Assembly (NCBI GenBank): GCA_964613795.1
Contig: CAZTJR010000017.1
Span: 1 to 64,000 of the forward strand
Direction of reading: 5' to 3'
Source: Chromatocurvus sp964613795
Lineage (GTDB): Bacteria > Pseudomonadota > Gammaproteobacteria > Pseudomonadales > Halieaceae
Length of the DNA stretch: 64,000 nt
Below are positions 17,238 to 26,209 of the stretch, in pieces. Made by a program: the position numbers and the translations under genes. Positions within the stretch are counted from its first letter, which is position 1, and each line of letters begins with the position of its first letter. The notes under the pieces are model-generated. The model worked only from the letters and a program-made list of their open reading frames with translations. It was not told where the DNA came from and made no database searches.

Positions 17238-18428
17238 TCAGCGTGCCGGCGTCGAAGCGGCGTCGGCGGTCAACGTCGCTCCGTCGTCCTCGCCCTGCGA
17301 CAGGGGAAACACCTCGGCCACTTCCCCGGTATTTTCCAGGTACAGCGAGCGGCTGGGGAAGGCAAAGCCTGTGCCGGCCGCCTCGACAATCTCCTTGATA
17401 CGGCAGGCCAGACGCTCCTTGATTTCGAGCCACTCACCCCAGACAGTGGTGTTTGTAAAGCAATAGAGCAGGATGTCGATCGAGCTGTCATTGAAGGAGT
17501 CGATGCGCACAAAGGTCGCAACCTCGTCGGGCCGCGCAAACTCGTCGCTGTCCAGAATGTAGCGCTCTATACCGTCGCGGATATCACGCAGCTGGGCAAG
17601 CGTTGTGCGGTACTCCACGCCCAGCATCCAGTGGATGCGGCGATGGCTCATGCGGGAAAAGTTGGTGACCGCGTTGTCCGCGAGCCGCGCGTTTGGCACG
17701 TAGACCGGCGCGCGATCAAAGCGGCGAATCGTTGTGGTGCGAAAACCGATCTGCAGCACTGTCCCCTCGACGACACCATCAACCTGAATCCAGTCGCCCG
17801 TTTCGAAACGCCGCTCGCCAAGCACAAACAGGCCTGCAATCAGGTTCTTGAACAGGTCCTGAGCGCCCAGAGCAACCGCGACACCAAACAGACCAAAGCC
17901 TGCAATGATTGGAGCAATCGCGATGCCCCACAGCTCCAGTATGGTCGCCGCTCCCATGATCACGAACACCAGCCTGGCAAACTTCACCAGCCACTCACCC
18001 ATGGCCTCGGTCAGCAGGCGACTCGATCGCGTCAGCGCCTTGCCAGCCGGGGTGCTGATGCAGAAAAACGCCCAGAACAGCGTGAACGCGACCAGCGAGC
18101 GATTGACGTTGTACACAAACAGCGCTGCGCCCTCACTGAGATGCAGCACACGGCTGGCAAGAAAAATCCCTATCAACACGGGCACAAAACGCAGCGGCTC
18201 GCGCAGTGCCTGTATCACGCTGTTATCGAGCGCGTTGGCCGAGCGATTGCTCAGCCTTGTGAGGGCCCCCAGCACGTAACGCGTAAACAGCGAACGGACC
18301 ATGAGGGAGAACAGGAAAATGACCAGTGCCGCGAGTATCTGCGGCAGGTTTATGCCATAGACGCCATGATTCCACACCTCCCGCACCAGATCCCAGAACT
18401 CCAGCAGAGACGCCATACTCCATTCCAC
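17238..18428 (-). CDS. Mechanosensitive ion channel, MscS family
   Basis: A 396-aa MscS-like channel with three or four N-terminal transmembrane segments (to about residue 190), the pore helix and beta domain (GFGLFGVAVALGAQDLFKNL, then GERRFETGDWIQVDGVVEG), and a C-terminal alpha/beta domain (TFVRIDSFNDSSIDILLYCF). It releases solutes during hypo-osmotic shock. The start is GTG 18428: AGGAGG lies 8 nt upstream, which beats the internal ATG at 18416. The C-terminal tail after GEVAEVFPL is short and not conserved. Confidence 0.92.
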   Translation of the reverse strand: MEWSMASLLEFWDLVREVWNHGVYGINLPQILAALVIFLFSLMVRSLFTRYVLGALTRLSNRSANALDNSVIQALREPLRFVPVLIGIFLASRVLHLSEGAALFVYNVNRSLVAFTLFWAFFCISTPAGKALTRSSRLLTEAMGEWLVKFARLVFVIMGAATILELWGIAIAPIIAGFGLFGVAVALGAQDLFKNLIAGLFVLGERRFETGDWIQVDGVVEGTVLQIGFRTTTIRRFDRAPVYVPNARLADNAVTNFSRMSHRRIHWMLGVEYRTTLAQLRDIRDGIERYILDSDEFARPDEVATFVRIDSFNDSSIDILLYCFTNTTVWGEWLEIKERLACRIKEIVEAAGTGFAFPSRSLYLENTGEVAEVFPLSQGEDDGATLTADAASTPAR

Positions 18429-18517
18429 TGCACAAACCTCCTGAAAAAAACCTCTATACTAACAGTGAGAACGGCGGCATTCAGCTGTCCACCGTCCGTT
18501 GCAAAAGGAGATTATCA

Positions 18518-18907
18518 GTGAGAGCCTATCCCATGATTTTTGCTCTGACCGCGGCCCTGATATGCTCAAGCACTGCACACGCACAACAGGAACGCGCCAT
18601 AGATCGCATCCCGCAGCCGGAGCCGTCAGAAACGCGCACCTGCCTGCCAATATCGCAGATTCGCAGAATCGAGACAGTAGACGACCAGACCCTGCTGTTT
18701 CACATGCGCGGCAACAAAAAATACGTCAATCATCTGCCCCGCCCCTGCCATGGCCTGAAGCGCAACAGCTTTATTCATCGAACGCCGATGAACAGTTACT
18801 GCAACATGGATATCATTACGGTGGTCGACATGTTCACCGGCATGCAGTTCGGGTCCTGCCCGCTGGGCAAGTTCGAGGAAGTCATGGACGGACCGGCCAT
18901 TGAATAG
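18518..18907 (+). CDS. Small exported protein, DUF6491-like
   Basis: A 129-aa protein with a Sec signal (MIFALTAALICSSTAHA, cleavage after residue 22). The mature part has four cysteines in the pattern RTCLPISQIRRIE, LPRPCHGL, NSYCNMD and GSCPLGKF, with the stretch DDQTLLFHMRGNKKYVNHLP between. This layout resembles DUF6491 proteins, which have no known function. The start is GTG 18518, chosen for AAAGGAG 7 nt upstream; the later ATG at 18533 would shorten the signal. A TATACT box at 18455-18460 may be the -10 element, though no good -35 is seen. It overlaps the phospholipase gene by 8 nt. Confidence 0.75.
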   Translation: MRAYPMIFALTAALICSSTAHAQQERAIDRIPQPEPSETRTCLPISQIRRIETVDDQTLLFHMRGNKKYVNHLPRPCHGLKRNSFIHRTPMNSYCNMDIITVVDMFTGMQFGSCPLGKFEEVMDGPAIE

Positions 18908-20030
18908 TGCGTTTTCGGACCGTGGCACGTCAGGCGGATACCCCGGGCAGGCATCATCGGCTTCCGGCCGATTCGCAGTCACTGCCGCCTGGACATTCCT
19001 CAGCAGCGCCTTGTTCTGCTCATCGGGCGCCGCAGCCCTGGCCAGCGAGACTGCGATTCAGGCCTGTGCCGCCATTACCGACAACACCACCCGCCTGGCC
19101 TGCTTTGACGCGCTGGCAGCAGCCGTCAATATCGACGAAACCAAAGAAGCCGACGGCGACGGGACAGACACAGGCGACACCGCGAGCAGCGGTCGCCGCG
19201 GACGCGGCGAGACAGCGTCTACCCGCGCACAGCCGGGCCGGGCGCGCCAGCGAATGAACGTACAGTCAGCGATCGCCGATCTGCCCTGGGCGGTACTGCC
19301 CTACCACCGCAATTATATGCTCCCGATAACCTGGAACGATAACCTCAACCTCGAACCGTGGGAGAACCTGTTCCCGGGAGAGGGTCTGCAGCAGGAAGAG
19401 GCCAAGTTCCAGATCAGCTTCAAAGCACTGGCGGGGCGCGATATTCTGGGCGAGGGCACCAACCTCTGGGTCGCCTACACACAGGAAAGCTGGTGGCAGG
19501 TCTACAACAGCGATCTGTCGTCGCCGTTCCGGGAAACCAACTACCAGCCAGAGCTCATGTTCACCCTGGACAATGACAAGAGCGTCTTCGGCTTCACCAA
19601 CACGCAGCTCGGACTCAGCTTCAATCACCAGTCCAATGGCCGCAGCCAGATCCTGTCGCGCAGCTGGAACCGGGTGATTGCCAGCGCCGACTTTGAACGC
19701 GACGCAATGCTCGTGCGCCTGCGGGCATGGTATCGCCTGCCGGAAAGCCGCGAAAAAGACGATAACCCGTCCATCTGGAACTACATGGGTTATGGCGATA
19801 TCACGCTCGCCTGGCGCAATAAACAGCATGAGTTTTCCGTGCTGGCGCGCAACAATCTGCGCGGCGGCGACAACAGCAAAGGCGCCATACAGCTGGACTG
19901 GAGCTTTCCTATCAGTCGCCGTTTCCGCGGCTACGTGCAGTATTTCAATGGCTACGGCGAGAGCCTGATCGACTACGACGCCCGCTCACATCGGCTGGGG
20001 ATCGGCATTACACTGACCGACCTGCTTTGA
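18900..20030 (+). CDS. pldA: Outer-membrane phospholipase A (OMPLA)
   Basis: Outer-membrane beta-barrel phospholipase that hydrolyses acyl chains of phospholipids mislocalised to the outer leaflet. The catalytic triad is intact: FNHQSNGRSQ gives His243 and Ser245, and SRSWNRV gives Asn257, with exactly the 2- and 12-residue spacing of E. coli OMPLA (142/144/156). The protein is 376 aa because about 120 residues precede the barrel, including a Cys-rich segment (IQACAAITDNTTRLACFD) seen in other proteobacterial PldA proteins. No ATG exists before the signal peptide (FAVTAAWTFLSSALF), so TTG 18900 is the probable start, within the end of the upstream gene. Confidence 0.92.
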   Translation: MNSAFSDRGTSGGYPGQASSASGRFAVTAAWTFLSSALFCSSGAAALASETAIQACAAITDNTTRLACFDALAAAVNIDETKEADGDGTDTGDTASSGRRGRGETASTRAQPGRARQRMNVQSAIADLPWAVLPYHRNYMLPITWNDNLNLEPWENLFPGEGLQQEEAKFQISFKALAGRDILGEGTNLWVAYTQESWWQVYNSDLSSPFRETNYQPELMFTLDNDKSVFGFTNTQLGLSFNHQSNGRSQILSRSWNRVIASADFERDAMLVRLRAWYRLPESREKDDNPSIWNYMGYGDITLAWRNKQHEFSVLARNNLRGGDNSKGAIQLDWSFPISRRFRGYVQYFNGYGESLIDYDARSHRLGIGITLTDLL

Positions 20031-20064
20031 CTTGCACCCCTGGCTTGAAGGTCCAGACTACCGA

Positions 20065-21093
20065 CTATCTCTCCGCCACCGTCGGTGGGATGGTGCGCAG
20101 ATCGCAGACTACGGCAGTGTGATCGAGGTATACGAGATCGCTCACCGGCGCTGTATCTGGCGTGCGCCCGGCGTACCAGCACTCTCCCGACATGCCTGCG
20201 GCGAGCACGTGATCAATGTTGAGAAAAGACAGAAAGGTCGGGCGCACTAAGAGGCCGACATCCGTCATGAAGCGGTAATGTCCCGGGGGCCGCGCAGACC
20301 GTCGCAGCGCCCGGGCCGCGGGGTCAAGCCATGTCACCCGGCCCGGATCGGTGTTGAAGTCTCCCAGGACTACGCCGAAGCCGGGTGCGGCACCACCGTC
20401 GGCAAAAATCGCCTCGATCTGCCCGAGCCGACAGCGGCTGTCCGTCAGCGTCAGCCCCGAGGTACCGTGTACATGGACCACGCGCAGCATGCCGCCCTGC
20501 ATCAGGCGCACGGTGGCCGCGGCCACCCGGTTACCCGAGCCGCAGCGATCATCGTCCAGGCCTTCCAGGCCACGCGGGCAGAATGAGACGTCACAGCCCG
20601 CAATATGACCAAGCCGTCGGTGAACTGCCAGGCATTTGTCCGGCTTGCCCGGGTGACAGGCCACCTGGTAGCCCTCGCCCAGAATGCGCTGCGCTACCGT
20701 GGGATCACCCGGCTGCCACGCCTCACACACGAATCCATCGCGCGCTGATGGAGGAATATCAGCGCAGTGGTCGCTGTGGAACACCTCCTGCAGACCCACG
20801 ATATCGGCGTTTACCGCATCCAGAAAATTTCGCACATCGCGCATGACCGGCGGCCACGCGAGGCCGTTGCCGTACCAGCGATCTGCCGCTGCGGCCTGTG
20901 CAGGGCCATAGCCGGCGTTGGCATGGCGCAGCGTCTCCACTGATCTACCGGAGCCCACGTTCAGCGTCACCACCCGCAGCGCTTCGATGCGCGGGCTTGC
21001 GTCCGGCGCCGACACACCGGGGGGAATTGACTGACAGGCGACCAGCAGCAGCGGCAGTAGCAGCATCGACAGGGAAAGCCCTGACGCCGACAC
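20065..21093 (-). CDS. Endonuclease/exonuclease/phosphatase-family lipoprotein
   Basis: A 342-aa lipoprotein. The signal peptide ends in LLVAC (Cys20), so it is lipid-anchored. The catalytic fold shows NADIVGLQEVF (metal-binding Glu), VLGDFNTDPG (Asp/Asn of the active site), NIDHVLA and a final YLDHTAVVCD (catalytic Asp-His). Family members cut DNA, phosphoinositides or sphingomyelin; substrate here is unknown, and extracytoplasmic location makes a nuclease or phosphodiesterase likely. The start is GTG 21093: GGAGG is 6-7 nt upstream and the coordinates fit the preceding stop 3 nt away. A longer in-frame start at 21240 would overlap the desaturase gene and bury the lipobox. Confidence 0.8.
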   Translation of the reverse strand: MSASGLSLSMLLLPLLLVACQSIPPGVSAPDASPRIEALRVVTLNVGSGRSVETLRHANAGYGPAQAAAADRWYGNGLAWPPVMRDVRNFLDAVNADIVGLQEVFHSDHCADIPPSARDGFVCEAWQPGDPTVAQRILGEGYQVACHPGKPDKCLAVHRRLGHIAGCDVSFCPRGLEGLDDDRCGSGNRVAAATVRLMQGGMLRVVHVHGTSGLTLTDSRCRLGQIEAIFADGGAAPGFGVVLGDFNTDPGRVTWLDPAARALRRSARPPGHYRFMTDVGLLVRPTFLSFLNIDHVLAAGMSGECWYAGRTPDTAPVSDLVYLDHTAVVCDLRTIPPTVAER

Positions 21094-21095
21094 GA

Positions 21096-21977
21096 TCAGC
21101 CTCCGGCCCCCCGGCTTTCCGCGCCGGAGACAGGCTTCCAGCCGGGCGGACCGAAAACACAGGCATAGCGTTGACGCCAGCCGCTGGCGCCGCGGACATC
21201 CTGGGCAATGGCGCGATACTCGTGGCTCAATACCGTCCACGGGTTGTCCGAGTTGAGGTTCCGGGTCAGGCCGTAGCGCACCGGATCGTCATCGCGCTCT
21301 GCACTGAAGGTGCCGAACAGCCTGTCCCAGATAATCAGCACGCCACCGTGGTTGCGATCGATGTAGCGCGGGTTGGACCCGTGGTGCACACGATGGTGCG
21401 AAGGCGTGTTGAAGACCGCCTCGATCCAGGGGTGCAGCCGGCCCACACTGCGGGTGTGAATCCAGAACTGGTAGAACAGGTTGAGCCCGATCATGGTAAT
21501 GATCATCGCCGCGTCAAAGCCCAGCAGCGGCAGCCACAGCCAGAACAGAAACTTGTGCAGCCGCTCGCCGACGCCCTGGCGCAGGGCCGTACCGAAGTTC
21601 AGGTACCGCGAGGAGTGGTGATTGACATGGCCGGCCCAGAGCAGGCGCACGCTGTGGTTGCTGCGGTGAAACCAGTAATAGCTGAAATCGTCGAGGAAAA
21701 ACAGCAGCAGCCATGCCCACCACTGCCTCTGCACCACATCGCGCAGAGGGCTGATATCGTGTAGCTGGATGATCAGCCACAGCGCGAACAAGCGCGGCAG
21801 GAACTCCACGAGGGCCGACGCCAGGAGCATGCTGAGCGACGTCAGCGTATCGCGAAAACGGTAGTAATCCAGCGCCTTGCGCCGCGAGTGCCAGGCTTCG
21901 AGCAGAATCGCCGCCAGATACAGCGGCAATGCGAGCGCGCTGAGGTCGTCCTGCAGAATGTCCATGATATCTTGCAT
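21096..21977 (-). CDS. Sterol desaturase/fatty acid hydroxylase-family membrane protein
   Basis: A 293-aa integral membrane di-iron enzyme. The histidine clusters that bind the iron pair are visible: HRSNH (104-108), HVNHH (117-121), and HHRVHH (194-199), with a further His in FWIHTRSVGRLHPW. About four transmembrane segments lie between. Members hydroxylate or desaturate lipids, sterols, carotenoids or ether lipids, so the substrate cannot be named. The stop is 3 nt before the GTG start of the lipoprotein gene, indicating a two-gene operon. It is divergent from glgB across 122 nt. Confidence 0.88.
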   Translation of the reverse strand: MQDIMDILQDDLSALALPLYLAAILLEAWHSRRKALDYYRFRDTLTSLSMLLASALVEFLPRLFALWLIIQLHDISPLRDVVQRQWWAWLLLFFLDDFSYYWFHRSNHSVRLLWAGHVNHHSSRYLNFGTALRQGVGERLHKFLFWLWLPLLGFDAAMIITMIGLNLFYQFWIHTRSVGRLHPWIEAVFNTPSHHRVHHGSNPRYIDRNHGGVLIIWDRLFGTFSAERDDDPVRYGLTRNLNSDNPWTVLSHEYRAIAQDVRGASGWRQRYACVFGPPGWKPVSGAESRGAGG

Positions 21978-22099
21978 GCCGGGCTGTATCCTGCTCCGTG
22001 ACTCTTCTGGATTCTAGCGCATCTGGCACCGCGAGCGTGCCTCCAGCATACTGCTCCTAGCGCAGCCCGACAGCGTGCGGCCACTCGGAGAGGCAGCCC

Positions 22100-24034
22100 A
22101 TGCACGATACAGACAGCCCGGACTTCGGCAACAGCGAACATCATTCTCTCGGCGAACTCGACGCGTATCTGCTTGGCGAGGGCACTCACCGGCGCCTGTG
22201 GACGGTGCTCGGCGCTCACATCGAATGCCGGGAGGGCGTGTCCGGCACGCGCTTTGCCGTGTGGGCACCGAACGCCCGCCGCGTGTCCGTCGTCGCCGAT
22301 ATCAACCACTGGGACCCCGCGACCCACCCCCTGGCGTCGCACGGCAGCACGGGCATCTGGACCGGCTTCGTCGCCGGCATGGGGGAAGGCGACGCCTACC
22401 TGTATGACATACTCGGCGCTGACGGCCGCCATCGACGCAAAGCGGATCCGGTCGGTTTCGGGGCGCAGCATCCACCACAGATCGCCTCGGTGGTGCGCGA
22501 TATCCGTGGCTATGGCTGGCGTGATGCCAGCTGGATGCAGCAGCGCGCAAAGAACAACGCCCGCAGTGCGCCGATCAGCATCTACGAGGTACACCTCGGT
22601 TCCTGGCGCCGGCGCGTGCAGGAGGACAATCGCATGCTGTCCTATCGCGAGGCGGCCCGCGAACTGATCGACTACGTGGCGGCGATGGGCTTTACCCACA
22701 TCGAGCTCATGCCTGTGTCCGAGTATCCCTTTGACGGTTCCTGGGGCTACCAGCCCGTGGGACTCTTTGCACCGACCATTCGCCACGGCCCGCCGCATGA
22801 ATTCCGCGACCTGGTGGACGCCGCCCATGCGAGGCATGTCGGCGTACTGCTGGACTGGGTGCCCGGACACTTTCCCACCGACGCCCACGGCCTCGGGCAC
22901 TTTGATGGCACCGCGCTCTACGAGCACGCAGACCCCCGGGAGGGCTTTCACCAGGACTGGAACACGCTCATCTACAATTTCGGCCGCCGCGAAGTCGGCA
23001 ATTTCCTGATCGCCAATGCCCTTTACTGGCTGGATGAGTACCACCTGGACGGCCTGCGCGTGGATGCGGTGGCCTCCATGCTGTATCGCGACTATTCACG
23101 TGACGACGGCGAGTGGATACCCAACGTGCACGGTGGGCGCGAGAACCTTGAAGCCATCGACCTGCTGCAGCGAATGAACAGCGTTGTTTACGCCGAGGTG
23201 CCGGGAATTCTCACCACCGCCGAGGAGAGCACCAGCTTTCCGGGCGTATCGCGGCCGGTCCACGACGGCGGGCTGGGCTTTGGCTACAAATGGAACCTGG
23301 GCTGGATGAATGACACGCTCGATTACATGAGTCGCGAGCCCGTGCATCGCCAACACCACCATCACCAGCTGACCTTCGGCCTGCACTACGCGTTCTCGGA
23401 GAACTTCATCCTGCCCATCAGCCACGACGAAGTGGTACACGGCAAGGGCTCAATGCTCACTCGCATGCCCGGCGACCGCTGGCAGCAGTTCGCTAATTTG
23501 CGCGCCTACTACGGATTCATGTGGGGACACCCAGGCAAGAAACTGCTGTTCATGGGCTGTGAATTTGCCCAGGAACGGGAATGGCGCCAGTCGGGTCAGC
23601 TCGACTGGGAACTGCTGGACCAGCCGGCCCATGCCGGCGTACAGCGCCTGGTGCGCGATCTCAACATGCTTTACCGCGGAACCCCCGCACTACATCGCCA
23701 CGACTGCGAGTCGCGGGGTTTTCACTGGCTGGAGGCAAACGACGCCGCACACAGCATCTACGCCTGGCTGCGACTGGGCGACGACGGTGATCCGCCGGTG
23801 GTGGTGATCTGCAACTTTACTCCCGTGCCGCGCCCAGAGTGGCGCTGCCCTCTGCCGGCCGGGGGGAGATGGACGGAGCTGCTCAATACGGACGCGGCGG
23901 TATACGGCGGCAGCAACACCGGCAACCTAGGTGCCGTGGAGGCCGACGCCGGCCCCTGGCACGGGCAGCCGGCGTCGGCGCAGGTGTTCCTGCCGCCGCT
24001 GGCGACGCTGTTCCTGGCCCCCGACAGGAGTTAA
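22100..24034 (+). CDS. glgB: 1,4-alpha-glucan branching enzyme
   Basis: GH13 enzyme that transfers alpha-1,4 segments to make alpha-1,6 branches in glycogen. It is 644 aa, shorter than the 728 aa of E. coli GlgB, because the first N-terminal module is missing; a CBM48 domain (GTRFAVWAPNARRVSVVAD, about 50-70) is followed by the barrel. Catalytic Asp is near 322 in DGLRVDAVASMLYRDYSR, the acid Glu is in LTTAEESTSFPG, and ISHDEVVHGKGSM holds the transition-state Asp. ATG 22100 has GGAGAGG upstream. It is the first gene of a six-gene glycogen operon and ends 3 nt before glgX. Confidence 0.96.
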   Translation: MHDTDSPDFGNSEHHSLGELDAYLLGEGTHRRLWTVLGAHIECREGVSGTRFAVWAPNARRVSVVADINHWDPATHPLASHGSTGIWTGFVAGMGEGDAYLYDILGADGRHRRKADPVGFGAQHPPQIASVVRDIRGYGWRDASWMQQRAKNNARSAPISIYEVHLGSWRRRVQEDNRMLSYREAARELIDYVAAMGFTHIELMPVSEYPFDGSWGYQPVGLFAPTIRHGPPHEFRDLVDAAHARHVGVLLDWVPGHFPTDAHGLGHFDGTALYEHADPREGFHQDWNTLIYNFGRREVGNFLIANALYWLDEYHLDGLRVDAVASMLYRDYSRDDGEWIPNVHGGRENLEAIDLLQRMNSVVYAEVPGILTTAEESTSFPGVSRPVHDGGLGFGYKWNLGWMNDTLDYMSREPVHRQHHHHQLTFGLHYAFSENFILPISHDEVVHGKGSMLTRMPGDRWQQFANLRAYYGFMWGHPGKKLLFMGCEFAQEREWRQSGQLDWELLDQPAHAGVQRLVRDLNMLYRGTPALHRHDCESRGFHWLEANDAAHSIYAWLRLGDDGDPPVVVICNFTPVPRPEWRCPLPAGGRWTELLNTDAAVYGGSNTGNLGAVEADAGPWHGQPASAQVFLPPLATLFLAPDRS

Positions 24035-24037
24035 GCG

Positions 24038-26209
24038 ATGACCCGGGCCGCCATCAGACGACCGGTGGATCAGACACTTGCCGCCGGCGACAGCACGACA
24101 CTGGGCGCAACGGTGCGGGACGGCGGCTGCCATTTCGCGCTGTTCTCCGCCGAGGCCGAGGCCGTGGAGCTGTGCCTGTATACCCATGATGGCAGCACCG
24201 AGACCGCACGCCACCGGCTGCAGCCCGGGGAAGGCAATATCTGGCACGGTTTTCTGGCCGCTGCCGGTGCCGGCACCTGCTACGGCTACCGCGTCTACGG
24301 CCCCCACGAACCCGAGGTAGGGCTGCGCTTCAACCCGAACAAACTGCTGCTGGATCCCTACGCCAGGGCCCTGCGCGGCAACTTTGTCTGGCACGACAGC
24401 CACTTGGGCTATCGGCGGGACGACCCCGCGGCCGATCTGTCCTTCTGTGATGTCGATAACAGTGCCGTCATGCCCAAGGCTGTCGTCACCGAGGCGCCAG
24501 CGCCGGGGCCGAGCCGCCGGCCAGGCATTCCGCTGGCGGATACCTGGCTCTACGAACTGCACCTGGCGGGCTTTACCCGCCGACACCCGGCTGTCCCCGG
24601 GACGCTGCGAGGCACCTGTGATGGCCTGGCGCATCCTGCAAGCCTTGAGTATCTGCGCGCCCTTGGCATCACTGCGGTAGAGCTGCTGCCGGTGCATGCC
24701 TTTATCGACGAGTATGCCCTGCATCAGCGGGGCCTGAAGAACTACTGGGGCTACAACACGCTGGCGTTTTTCGTGCCACACCCGGCCTACACGGGAGACG
24801 CAGGCGCGGCGGCGTTTCGCGCCATGGTAGACGCAGTGCACGACGCCGGGCTGGAAGTCATTCTGGACGTGGTATATAACCACAGCGCCGAGAGCGACGA
24901 ACTGGGGCCGACGCTGAGCCTGCGCGGCATCGACAATCGCAGCTATTACCGTCTCGAACACGACCGGCCGCGCTACTACGTCAACGACACCGGCTGCGGC
25001 AATACGCTGGACACCCAACACCCCATAGTGCGCCGTCTGGTCATGGACAGCCTGCGCTTCTGGGCGCGCGACATGGATGTGGACGGCTTCCGTTTCGATC
25101 TGGCACCGGTGCTGGGACGCGGCCATCGCCACTACCAGCCGGATGCGGCGCTGCTGCGCGACATCAACAGCGATCCTGTTCTGCGCCAGTGTAAGCTGAT
25201 CGGGGAACCGTGGGATATCGGGCCCGACGGCTATCAGCTGGGCAACCTGCCCGGTGGCTGGAGCGAGTGGAACGATCGCTACCGCGACAGCGTGCGTCGC
25301 TTTTGGCGGGGTGACGACGCCCAGCTGCCGGAGCTGGGGCGACGTCTGACCGGTTCTGGCGATATCTTTGCGCCACGCGAGAACGCGCCCACGGCGAGTA
25401 TCAACTACGTCTGCAGCCACGACGGATTCACCCTGCGCGATCTGGTGAGCTACCGCGAGCGCCACAACGCGATCAATGGCGAAAACAACCGGGACGGACA
25501 CGCCGATAACCTGAGCGACAACCTCGGTGTTGAAGGGCCCTCCAGCGATCGCGAGACCGAACGCCGGCGCTGGCAGCGACAGCGCAACATCATCGCCACC
25601 CTTGCTGTGTCGCAGGGCGTGCCGATGCTGCAGGCCGGGGACGAATTCGGTCGCAGCCAGCGGGGTAACAACAATGCCTATTGCCAGGACAATCCGCTGA
25701 CCTGGCTGGACTGGGCGCCGCTCAGCGCTGACGCCAGGCAGCTGCGCCTGCTGACGCAACGGCTGATCGATTTTCGTGCCCGCAGCGCGCTCCTGCGCGC
25801 AGACCGCTACCGCCATGAACATCCCGATATCGATGGCCAGTGTATCCGCTGGTATGGCGCCGATGGGCAGCCGGCAACCGCCGCGCACTGGCAGGACCCG
25901 GCACGTCGCGACATACTGTATGCACTGCTGCAGTGCGATCCGGGTGAGGCAATAGAAGATGCCGTCCTGGTCGTGTTGAATGCGGGGGACGAAGCGCTGA
26001 CCTACCGGGTACCGGCGGGCATGCCGCGGCCGCGCCTGCTGCTGGTGGATACTGCTGATAAAGCGCCAGCCAGTCGTACACAAGGCATCGATGACGCGCT
26101 GCTGCTGGCGCCGGGTTCGCTGCAAATTGCACTCGCAGGCATCGGCGCGGTCGCGCATACTGACAGGTGCACCGACACCGCAGGCACCTGCACGGAGTTA
26201 GCGCTATGA
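24038..26209 (+). CDS. glgX: Glycogen debranching enzyme GlgX
   Basis: GH13 isoamylase-type enzyme that removes short branches from phosphorylase-limit glycogen, 723 aa (family about 660-720). An N-terminal CBM48 segment (DGGCHFALFSAEAEAVELCL) precedes the barrel. Visible GH13 motifs are VILDVVYNHSAE, DGFRFDLAPVLGRG (nucleophile Asp), KLIGEPWDIGPDGYQLG (acid Glu) and NYVCSHDGFTLRDLVSY. The stop overlaps the glgP start as ATGA (26206-26209), so debranching and phosphorolysis are translationally coupled. ATG 24038 follows glgB after 3 nt, with AGGAG in the glgB end. Confidence 0.95.
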   Translation: MTRAAIRRPVDQTLAAGDSTTLGATVRDGGCHFALFSAEAEAVELCLYTHDGSTETARHRLQPGEGNIWHGFLAAAGAGTCYGYRVYGPHEPEVGLRFNPNKLLLDPYARALRGNFVWHDSHLGYRRDDPAADLSFCDVDNSAVMPKAVVTEAPAPGPSRRPGIPLADTWLYELHLAGFTRRHPAVPGTLRGTCDGLAHPASLEYLRALGITAVELLPVHAFIDEYALHQRGLKNYWGYNTLAFFVPHPAYTGDAGAAAFRAMVDAVHDAGLEVILDVVYNHSAESDELGPTLSLRGIDNRSYYRLEHDRPRYYVNDTGCGNTLDTQHPIVRRLVMDSLRFWARDMDVDGFRFDLAPVLGRGHRHYQPDAALLRDINSDPVLRQCKLIGEPWDIGPDGYQLGNLPGGWSEWNDRYRDSVRRFWRGDDAQLPELGRRLTGSGDIFAPRENAPTASINYVCSHDGFTLRDLVSYRERHNAINGENNRDGHADNLSDNLGVEGPSSDRETERRRWQRQRNIIATLAVSQGVPMLQAGDEFGRSQRGNNNAYCQDNPLTWLDWAPLSADARQLRLLTQRLIDFRARSALLRADRYRHEHPDIDGQCIRWYGADGQPATAAHWQDPARRDILYALLQCDPGEAIEDAVLVVLNAGDEALTYRVPAGMPRPRLLLVDTADKAPASRTQGIDDALLLAPGSLQIALAGIGAVAHTDRCTDTAGTCTELAL

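Noticed and set aside
23927..26158. 743-codon open frame antisense to glgX
   Set aside because: High GC makes long antisense frames common; the glgX frame has full GH13 motifs and the antisense translation shows none.
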